From positions 49,206,601 through 49,270,600 of the forward strand of contig OX421964.1 of the NCBI GenBank assembly GCA_949128115.1: 64,000 nucleotides of DNA, in the 5' to 3' direction. Both the position numbers and the translations under genes were made by a program. Below the pieces are notes generated by a model, which worked only from the letters and a program-made list of their open reading frames with translations, had not been told where the DNA came from and ran no database searches. Below are positions 58,901-64,000 of this stretch, one piece after another (position 1 is the first letter of the stretch; each line of letters begins with the position of its first letter). Origin of the DNA: Anaspis maculata (taxonomy: Eukaryota; Arthropoda; Insecta; Coleoptera; Scraptiidae).

Positions 58901-61900
58901 AAGCGACCGATCCCTTCGGCGACTCAAGCCTCTCCCCCTTTATCTTGAAAACTACCTACTCGTCCTAGCAAATCTCACACTGTCGGTGGCGAATGGCCGG
59001 CCCTTGCGCCAACAACCACACATGGTCACCATATGCACATTCAACTAAACACAACCTACTAAAACACACTCACCACACACAATAATATTCTATCTAAATA
59101 ATTTAAGAAAATAAATGCTACACAATTATCCAGCATTCTACTATTTCTATTCAACACACCTTCAAGGTGATCCGACACTTTTAAATCACCTGTACATACA
59201 TAACGGTCTAAGTATGCTGTGCTCCAGCCGAAAAGAGCCTCATTCGGCCGGAGCACAGCATGCTTGACGCCAGATTTAAAAAAAAAAACACCCCTGTAAT
59301 GATAAAATATATAATAATAATACGCATATAATATTATACTATATGTATAGGTGCTCTGATGCTCATCCTTTGGAAATATTCATATTAGGACTGCAGGCTG
59401 AGCTTCAGGCCAAACTTAGGTGTGTTGAATATTTCAAAATGTGGGATGGAAGGTGGGTAACTCACCGCCGGAACATTTCATCGGCGGTCATTTTACCGAT
59501 CCTCCAACTCACCGACATGTCGATTCACCGCCAGCATATTAATGATTCATCGACACGACAGTAGTGGGAGCTATACGCAAAAGGATAATGCATTTTGGGG
59601 TACTGCAACGAGATTTGACATGGTCGAACTTGATACTATTATAATATTAGTGATTTGACCCGCAGTACTAAAAATGTTGTCCTTTAGGAGGCGAATGGGG
59701 GGGCTCCAAACTTTGAAAATGCAACGTTTATTGAATTCGTCATGTGTATCATAAAGGAAGCTTAGGAGTCTGTTCTGTTGGACGGCCCGCTAGTCCAGTG
59801 GACTACCTGTTCGCTTGGCAAGCGGAGCTCCCGGGTTCGATTCCCGGGCATATCAGGTCTGGGTGTTGTGCTGTGTAAACGGATCTTTCACTTGTAATAA
59901 ACCTAAATAAAATGTAGCAACTCCTATGGCATAAGAAATGCCGATAAGGAGAAAAAACCTAAAAAAACCTCAAGAGTCTGTTCTGTTGGATATGCTGGCA
60001 GCCGTCGTCGTGTTCGTTCATCCTTCCCACTTGAAAAGATCTGTATGGGCGGTACAAAACTTTCCCGGGTGTATCCAGGGACGGGAGTAATAATTTTGAT
60101 CGAAGTGGCCTTTCGGGTGAAAAGTTAGGACTTTATTGCAAGACTGGGAAAAATTTGCAGCATTCTCATGATAAAAAAATGTATAGGTGTTTTTTAGTGC
60201 ATTTCCTGATTTGTGAAAATCGGTATTTCAGCCGCTTTGTCCGTAGCTTCTTTCGCTTTTTCGTTGATAAATAACGTCGGTAACTCCCGAGGTCGGTCTA
60301 GGCTATATTGAATTTTCATACGCGCTGCCAACATAGAGAAAACCGCCCTCGTTCAACTTGAACTAACATAAATTGGTTGCAATTTCTCCTAGACCTGATG
60401 TTTGGCGTCCAAATTCTTTCGATATAATTCATAGCTGCTACCCCCACGATACGCCTAGACTATATTCCTTCTTCAAAATGCGCCGTCGACATAGTACTTA
60501 TACGAGATGGTAATCACATTGTTCTCAACAACCAAACTAAAAATCAGTTTGGTTCAGATAACTGATGTGACTGTGGCAGGTGAAAAGGCTATCTATAGTT
60601 AGGTAGGTACTGAATGGGTCGCCGCCCCTGTGCGCTCTCCCCAAATCAAAAAAAGCAACTCTTCATAAGCCAGAAGACAGCGATCTATTTTTTTCGCTGA
60701 TGCATAATTGACTAAACAAGGCTACTTTTGATTTGTCACCGCCCCTAAACGCGAAAAGCATCTTTCAGAATTTTTCCAGATTGTCGCAAATCAGCACATA
60801 CCCATTTTCGATTAACCATATGGGTTCCACCAAAATATTTAATCAGTTGGTAGCTAACTCAAGATTTCTTTTGATGGATTCTGGTCAAACGATCAATGTG
60901 AATTCAGGTTTTACGCTAAGTAATTAATGGAAGGGTGGTAGGTATACTTGTGATTTAATGTACATATTCTTCATAATGAATCTACCAGCATTGACCATAA
61001 AAAAATACGTTTAATCTTGGTTTAGCTTAAACCGCCTTAATTTTTTTGTTGTGGAACCCGTGGTAAGAAGCGCAATAGACCTTTCCAATTTCACCTGTTG
61101 GGCTTCGTATATGGAAGCGGCACATTTCCGATTCAGAGTTGGCAGGTCACAATAAAATTGTCGGAAGTGACAGCCAGTGTGTAAATCATTTGGAGAATTT
61201 GAATTAGCAAATTTTCAGTTCAAATTTGAACATTTGAATACTCTCATGAAAACAGGTACAGTATTGAACACTGGATGGACTCAGTTCAAATTCAATACCC
61301 CATGAAAACGTAGTAAAAGTTAGCCCATCTCAAATCTCGTTGCAGTACCTACCCCAAAATACAGTGTCAGTGTGTTTTAGATGTGTACCAATTGCACCAC
61401 TAGGTGCTCATGGAAACTCTAATCTGTGTGATCCAGATCACTCACGTCAACCAATCCAATACTCTTTTGTTTTTGAGACTACCTACTGGATTGGTTGATT
61501 TTTTCATTCAGATCACACAGGTTAGGGTTTCCGTGAGCATCTAAAGTTTCTGGCAAAAGACGATTCTCCGACTTTGAAGTCGCTGATAAAAGACGACTAG
61601 CCGACAAGCCAGTTCAATGGTTTGTTGACTAGCCAATTAACTGACACATCTATCCCATGCAATTTGGGCTCACGAGATGGAAAACTGATATTTATACTTT
61701 CTGGCTTGGGCTACAAGTTCCACAAACGGAATTTCCCAAGTGTACATCTTGATCACTTCTATTCCAGATATTACTGTGTCCATCAGTCGCACACGTTCAT
61801 CAGTTTTTATGGCTGTTTGCCTTCGAAATTTTGATGTGACTTGGCCCAGAATTACTGAAAAATTACTGAAACTAGTTATCTTAGATGTAGGTACCTACCT

Positions 61901-62784
61901 AGTTGTAGGTAGATAAAAACTCACTCTGTATTGGTATGTACAATATGAATACAGAAACGCCAAATAGAGCCATAAATCCAAGATCGTTATACAGCAAAAC
62001 TGAACTTGTAATAGTATGCAACGGTGCCACCCATAAATAGTGGAAATCGACTATCATATAATCGAACCTTGTCACATCATTCGACAACATATTGATGATT
62101 TGTCCCACTGTCAGCCCAACTAAGGCACCTCGGCTCAACCTCAGCGCTTTTCTGTATATCAGAGAGCAACACGCTACTCGGACTTTCATCCCTAGGTGTT
62201 GTAAAGCCAGCATGGTACAATGGAAGATGAATATTTGCGAAAGAAGTATAAGGACTAGCAAAAAGCCGTAAATGATTGCATCTTTTCGAGTAGTATTTTC
62301 GTCACCAGAAAAAAAATTGATGTATCTTCCCACAAGCAATGGGAACCCTGACCTGGAAAAAAAATACAAAATTATATCTACTCATCAAAGAAAAAAGCAT
62401 TATATGGAATTACTTTAAAGCCACTTCACAAATGAATAACGTGATGCCGCACAACGCTAACTCTCTCCCGAAAGTTTCCATCAAGGCTCGCCACAGGTAC
62501 GGTTTACGGTGTGTTTGAATTTCTTTTTCCCAAGCTGCTTCTAGTTTATCTCCCAACATTTGCGATTTATGCGAGCTGAACGTTTGGAACAGGTCATCTT
62601 CGGTCGTTTCCTTCCTGAAATGCTTGAAGAAGAAAGGCACTATCCAACTACGGTTTGTTACGTTTTGTTTTTTTTTTGTGATGCGAATGGTTTTGAAAAC
62701 ATACCAAAAAAAAAGTTTTGAAAATATGTTGGCGGTTTCCCTTGGATGAGGTTTTTTCTGTTCTTCGCGGTTAATGTCTTCCAT
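39930..62784 (-). CDS. ABCC-family (MRP4-like) full transporter, upstream tandem copy with 13.7-kb intron
   Basis: Paralog of the gene at 33839-39261 and the same class of exporter. The CDS joins 62705-62784, 62414-62647, 61925-62352, 61698-61854, 56781-58290, 55278-55428, 54616-54840 and 39930-40924: 3780 nt, 1259 residues, all phases closing. NBD1: Walker A GAVGAGKT at 444-451, LSGGQ at 534-538, LLDDPLS, His591 (VTHQL). NBD2: GRTGAGKS at 1031-1038, FSVGQ at 1134-1138, Glu1159, His1190. An acidic stretch (ESDDDDG) precedes NBD1 and another (EEEEDE) follows it. Exon 5 here corresponds to exons 5 and 6 of the paralog, so one intron was gained or lost after duplication. Introns range from 57 nt to 13,691 nt (intron 7, 40925-54615). 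The two genes share the N-terminal signature MEDxxxxxxKKxHPxETA, which supports the chosen start. Confidence 0.94.
41531..41590 (+). pseudogene. Possible THAP-type zinc-finger start
   Basis: An ATG opens MVNKCCVPLCKSTSY, which resembles the N-terminus of THAP domains (MVxxCxVxxCxS). The match ends after about 12 codons, before the rest of the C2CH finger. May be a transposase scrap or chance. Confidence 0.25.
42115..44092. mobile_element. Foldback nested in ABCC intron 7
   Basis: Left 42115-42350 and right 43845-44092 pair (GTAGATGTACTTTCTCGAGG, AATCGATTGAAATTT(C/T), ATAGGGCGCTA). A smaller palindrome sits inside at 42538-42790 (AAGGATAATTTCAGGAGAAT and its inverse). A GC-rich block near 43280-43380 has no identity I recognise. 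Confidence 0.65.
44133..45560. mobile_element. Foldback with TACAGGGTGTTTC ends
   Basis: Ends TACAGGGTGTTTCAGGGATG and near-inverse CATCCTTGAAACACCCTGTA. The arms pair to a centre near 45070 (TTTTTGGTATTGTGTACTTC, AAACTCATTCCTATG). The left arm has an extra palindromic piece at about 44337-44510 (AACCTGCATAATTTGG type) missing from the right. Confidence 0.7.
45590..46640. other. Intron 7 stretch without recognised gene
   Basis: AAGGCTAAAGGGGAC near 45581 is inverse to GTCCCCTTTAGCCTTAA near 50845, another arm pair enclosing 5 kb. A minus-strand open frame of 71 codons around 45864-46079 has no recognised domain. Confidence 0.35.
46649..46780. mobile_element. MITE family H, copy 2
   Basis: 132 bp with ends GTGCTATTCTATAAAAAATA and near-inverse ending AGAATCGCAC. 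Inner pair AACATTCCATAAACGCTCTG / CAGAGCGTTTATGGAACGT. Confidence 0.78.
46832..47074 (+). pseudogene. YqaJ / lambda-exonuclease-type nuclease fragment
   Basis: Eighty codons give GLFVNPTHEYLAVSPEGLL, then IIKVKCPQSAKQKTIQEAI, FCLERNSQLKR and HNNYFQVQGHIGLT. This fits the YqaJ-type exonuclease fold found in insect mobile elements (LAxSPDGL...EIKCP...YxQVQGQ). The Glu of the usual ExK motif reads Lys (KVK), and no start or the rest of the domain is present, so it is a dead fragment. It lies on the strand opposite the ABCC gene whose intron contains it. Confidence 0.7.
47238..48746. mobile_element. 1.5-kb palindrome nested in ABCC intron 7
   Basis: Arms of about 740 bp meet near 47995 and match closely: GATACAGAAAATTCCTTTTG, GGTCGCCATGTCTCTCCCAT, GTCTACCAATCAG and their inverses. 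The left arm alone has a run of 20 G (47365-47384). Open frames read the same sequence on both arms and carry no domain. Confidence 0.82.
47365..47384 (+). repeat. Homopolymer run of 20 G
   Basis: Present in the left arm of the palindrome only; the right arm has short C runs (near 48603-48620). May be replication slippage or an assembly problem. Confidence 0.85.
48907..49928. mobile_element. hAT-like element with CAGTGGCGGACTAA ends
   Basis: 1022 bp; ends CAGTGGCGGACTAAGGG and inverse CCTTTAGTCCGCCACTG, followed inside by GGGGCCC-rich sequence. The flanks do not match as an 8-bp duplication but both carry CAGACAGAC/GGACGGA-type simple repeat. No transposase frame. Termini resemble the element at 17478. 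Confidence 0.75.
49951..50133 (+). repeat. AGT/GTAGTG trinucleotide microsatellite
   Basis: About 183 bp of AGT, GTAGTG and AGC-AGT units. It yields long Ser-Gly or poly-Val open frames, which are artefacts. Immediately right of the hAT-like element. Confidence 0.95.
50880..51170. repeat. CAGATTTTT-rich imperfect repeats
   Basis: Repeated AATCAGATTTTTTT and GGCTAAAATA(C/T)AGTACAA blocks; CTTCCGGTGTCCAGA occurs at about 50962 and 51158, about 200 bp apart, indicating a tandem duplication. Confidence 0.6.
51570..53000. mobile_element. Foldback nested in ABCC intron 7
   Basis: Arms 51570-52215 and 52370-53000 pair (GCATTTTGGAGTGCAGT, GCGATTTGACCCGCAGCACT, GACATACATGACGATACTCA, and CTTTCTATG-type blocks). 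Partial copies of the left arm occur at 59585-59770 and 63045-63110. Confidence 0.72.
53283..53434. mobile_element. Small foldback, ATATCCTGAA type
   Basis: Arms CCATCAAACCATTTTTGAAT and the inverse ending CGTTTGATGG, with inner ATCCTGAA / TTTAGGAT and ATATTTCAGGA blocks. It splits the right arm of the outer intron 7 repeat. Confidence 0.65.
53690..54330. repeat. TTCGAA-rich region with a tandem duplication
   Basis: Many TTCGAACAATTG-type motifs at both ends. Within it CACCGAT(T/C)TTTGATTCGACAAC and TTGAGACACGAAAA occur twice (about 54007-54059 and 54108-54157). No gene. Confidence 0.6.
54616..55428 (-). CDS. Upstream ABCC gene, exons 6-7 (TMD2)
   Basis: Exon 6 (55278-55428) follows a TTTTTAG acceptor and ends ATAA|GTTTGT after RDVKRLEGI. 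Exon 7 (54616-54840) follows TCCACAG, giving the join EGI-T-RSPVFSHVTATLQGL typical of MRP4. It ends at donor GTTTTG after FLLT. The paralog carries the same region in a single exon, so intron 6 (437 nt) is specific to this copy. A 167-bp MITE fills part of intron 6, 33 nt from the exon 7 acceptor. Confidence 0.92.
54874..55040. mobile_element. 167-bp MITE with TTA duplication, beside exon 7
   Basis: Ends AGGTGCGTTCAGTCAGC and inverse GCTGACTGAACGCACCT, flanked by TTA (54871-54873, 55041-55043). The 50-bp arms pair through CTTGCAGCTAAAT and AAAATTAAAACTT. Its left end is 33 nt upstream of the exon 7 acceptor of the ABCC gene. Confidence 0.85.
55777..55945 (+). pseudogene. Ty3/gypsy reverse-transcriptase fragment
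   Basis: KMAFSTPDGHYDFNRMPMGL with KNSPASWQ, then after a frame slip VLTGLTGIECLVYLDDV, which includes the YLDD catalytic box. Only about 55 codons of RT remain, with a frameshift. Lies in intron 5 of the upstream ABCC gene, on the opposite strand. Confidence 0.82.
55946..56780. other. Rest of ABCC intron 5
   Basis: No gene or repeat boundary recognised; GC-moderate sequence ending at the exon 5 donor. Confidence 0.4.
56781..58290 (-). CDS. Upstream ABCC gene, exon 5 (TMD1 end, NBD1, start of TMD2)
   Basis: The exon follows TTTTCAG and completes the Lys codon split in QARK|EELKEIRS; it ends with donor GTAAGA after IAIDTFQ. It encodes all of NBD1 and the first part of TMD2, including GRILNRFSQDMGAIDEMLP. 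It is 1510 nt without a stop, the longest exon in the window. Confidence 0.96.
58336..59190. mobile_element. 855-bp element with 60-bp inverted ends (ABCC intron 4)
   Basis: Ends GGTGATTCAGAAGTGTCGG and inverse CCGACACTTTTAAATCACC; the arms continue through CACCTTAAAGGTGTG and TAGAGTGCTGGA with their inverses. The interior has no transposase frame. Confidence 0.78.
59211..59264. repeat. Short hairpin with 21-bp stem
   Basis: AGTATGCTGTGCTCCAGCCGA and near-inverse TCGGCCGGAGCACAGCATGCT separated by 12 nt, two mismatches. Could be a foldback relic or a small-RNA precursor; no further evidence. Confidence 0.65.
59585..59765. repeat. Diverged copy of the intron 7 foldback arm
   Basis: GCATTTTGGGGTACTGCAAC, GATTTGACCCGCAGTACT and TTGTCCTTTAGGAGGC match the arm at 51590-51760. 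The SINE at 59783 is inserted just after it. Confidence 0.65.
59783..59973 (+). mobile_element. tRNA-derived SINE with 17-bp target duplication
   Basis: The head is tRNA-like: box A TAGTCCAGTGGACTA, a CGCTTGGCAAGCG arm with GGC at the anticodon position, and box B GGTTCGATTCC in a CCCGGG...CCCGGG stem. A tRNA-unrelated body and an A-rich tail of AAAAAACCT units follow. GAGTCTGTTCTGTTGGA flanks it on both sides (59766-59782, 59974-59990). Lies in ABCC intron 4, opposite strand. Confidence 0.9.
60040..61400. other. Intron 4 stretch with old repeat DNA
   Basis: 60230-60370 matches the inverse of 7480-7650 (AGCCGCTTTGTCCGT, CTAGGCTATATTGAAT, AGAGAAAACCGCCC). The rest has no recognised feature. 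Confidence 0.5.
61402..61543. mobile_element. Small foldback, ABCC intron 4
   Basis: Ends AGGTGCTCATGGAAACTCTA and near-inverse TTAGGGTTTCCGTGAGCATCT; inner pair ATCTGTGTGATC / GATCACACAG and CAACCAATCCA / TGGATTGGTTG. Confidence 0.75.
61698..62784 (-). CDS. Upstream ABCC gene, exons 1-4 (N-terminus and TMD1)
   Basis: Exon 1 (62705-62784) ends TG|GTATGT after SKLFF. Exon 2 (62414-62647) starts after CCGTAG, giving FFCWIVPFFFKHFRKE. Exon 3 (61925-62352) and exon 4 (61698-61854, 157 nt) continue TMD1, including VISGIEVIKMYTWEIPF. Introns 1-3 are 57, 61 and 70 nt. Intron 1 (62648-62704) has no stop codon in frame and is a multiple of three, so a naive translation reads through it and adds 19 residues. 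The paralog has a 632-nt intron at exactly this point. Confidence 0.92.
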
Positions 62785-63400
62785 ATTGACATGATTGTGT
62801 CAACTAGATGTCAGTTTTATTTTCTTGATGACGCGCATATGACACGGCTGGCGTGCAGTCTACATACAGTCCACAGAGTAGGCCAGAACTTTAGGTATGC
62901 AGTCTACGCAAGTCTACGGCTCAGGCCAGCTACGTTCCCATATGCGAATATTTAGTGGACGTGGTAAGAAAAAACAAGTTGCAAATGATGATAAAGGCAA
63001 ACCACTTTCCAAGATCTTGACTATTTAAAGACCTAAATAAACGATTTGATCGCAGTGCTTCCTATTTCGTCCCTTAGAGGATTTGAATGGCACCCTTTTT
63101 TCAAAATGGCAGATATTAGGTGATTTTCTTTTACAACCCTAAACTAAGTATTCTGACCTAAGTTGTTAGTGGTATCTCACTTTCGCGCATGTGATTTCTC
63201 GCTTTTTCTCTCTCTAACTTAGATCAGATCAGTGAGTTTTGTGGTAAAAGGAAAGCACCTATTATCTAGGGGCAGAAGGAATCAAATAACCTGGTGGTGG
63301 TGATGTTCAGCTTCGTGAAAATATACCTTTAGGGCTATATCGATACAGGATACAGGAGCCACAACATCTATTGTTGTGCATATTGGCAGTGGTATCTTCG
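62785..63400. promoter_or_regulatory. Presumptive 5' flank of the upstream ABCC gene
   Basis: Must hold its promoter and 5' UTR. No TATA box or initiator can be singled out. A piece of the intron 7 foldback family (GTCCCTTAGAGG near 63074) lies inside. Confidence 0.35.
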
Positions 63401-63404
63401 GCCC

Positions 63405-63625
63405 AGGTCATCGTGGACATCGACGCCAGTAATACTGGGATTGGGGCGATACTGTTGTATTCCAGAATGGATAAGAACGGGTAGTGGAGTACTGTAAAGC
63501 AAGGTTTTGTTCATACCAGAAAGGAACTATTATTGTGTCACCGTAGGGAACTGCTAACTGCTAACGATAGTGAAATCCATCGATCACCTACACCGAAACT
63601 TCACGACAGATCATGTTTGCTCCAA
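63405..63625 (+). pseudogene. Ty3/gypsy RNase H remnant
   Basis: IVDIDASNTGIGAILL-like reading near 63412-63460, then ELLLCHRRELL and, near the end, NFTTDHVCS. These are the DASxxGIGAVL, NYxxxxREL and LRTDH motifs of gypsy RNase H, with frameshifts and stops between them. Confidence 0.75.
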
Positions 63626-63776
63626 TTCAAGAATCCGGAGGGACAATTAGTAAGGCAGTGGACCAGGGTAGCCAAGGGGGGCAGGAGGTCACTTGCCTCC
63701 TCCTGACCAAGCGAAGAGCAAAAAAACTTGGAAAATTAGTAAAAAAAGCTTTTTTCATTTGTTCTTTTACTAAGAC

Positions 63777-63942
63777 CGAGGGGCAAACCGCTGGTCAAAT
63801 TCTGTACACCAGACTTCCCCCTCGTAAGGATTTCCTCCGGACTTCCTTCGGACTTCCCCCGGGTTTCCTCCGGACTTCCCTCTGACTTCCCATGGACTTC
63901 CTCCGGCATGTACACCAGACTTTCCCAGCGGTTTGCCCCTCG
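63777..63942. mobile_element. 166-bp hAT-like MITE with GGACTTCC repeats
   Basis: Ends CGAGGGGCAAACCGCTGG and inverse CCAGCGGTTTGCCCCTCG, flanked by the 8-bp duplication ACTAAGAC (63769-63776, 63943-63950). The middle has six to seven GGACTTCCY units. No coding content. Confidence 0.85.
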
Positions 63943-64000
63943 ACTAAGACCATGTCGGTGTATATTTCTCTCCTTCCATACAAGAAACAACTCAAAAAAA

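Noticed and set aside
59786..59856. A true tRNA gene with GGC anticodon
   Set aside because: Boxes A and B are present but the acceptor stem does not pair, and a 3' body with A-rich tail and a 17-bp target duplication show a SINE.

Overview
The window reads as animal, almost certainly insect, nuclear DNA: spliced genes with GT-AG introns, low coding density, DNA transposons with TA or 8-bp target duplications, tRNA-derived SINEs and Ty3/gypsy remnants. Frequent GTAGGTA/TACCTA runs and the gene content fit a hemipteran such as a whitefly, but the species is an inference from style and is not proven.

Three cellular genes can be rebuilt exon by exon, all on the minus strand. (1) Hs2st, heparan sulfate 2-O-sulfotransferase, has four exons between 2208 and 16760 and gives an intact 332-residue protein. 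Introns 1 and 2 are 54 and 55 nt, while intron 3 is 13.4 kb. (2) An ABCC (MRP4/lethal(2)03659-type) full transporter lies at 33839-39261, with eight exons and 1249 residues. (3) A paralogous ABCC full transporter lies at 39930-62784, with eight exons and 1259 residues. The two ABCC genes are head to tail with 668 bp between them and share nearly all splice positions, so they are a tandem duplication. All splice phases close and no reading frame is broken.

Layout: 1-2207, Hs2st 3' flank with a small palindromic MITE; 2208-16760, Hs2st, whose intron 3 holds nested foldbacks, a deleted mariner-type element, a LINE reverse-transcriptase scrap, a SINE and a triplicated 260-bp tandem repeat; 17058-20674, a 3.6-kb palindrome with one hAT-like insertion in each arm; 21121-25734, MITEs and old repeats; 25735-26877, a hAT-like element filled with CCAAGA hexamers, inserted in a repeat whose empty copy lies 1 kb away; 27268-29879, two gypsy remnants in opposite orientation, one with gag and three zinc knuckles; 29900-33010, tandem repeats and MITEs; 33839-39261, first ABCC gene; 39930-62784, second ABCC gene, whose 13.7-kb intron 7 is almost wholly nested palindromes plus a YqaJ-type nuclease fragment; 62785-64000, gypsy RNase H scrap and a hAT-like MITE.

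Hs2st modifies heparan sulfate in the Golgi; the ABCC proteins are predicted ATP-driven exporters in membranes. I see no functional link between them beyond shared strand. I found no convincing new gene system. The most notable features are the abundance of long palindromes able to give hairpin RNA, the extreme intron size contrast (44 nt to 13.7 kb), and an in-frame, stop-free 57-nt intron in the second ABCC gene.
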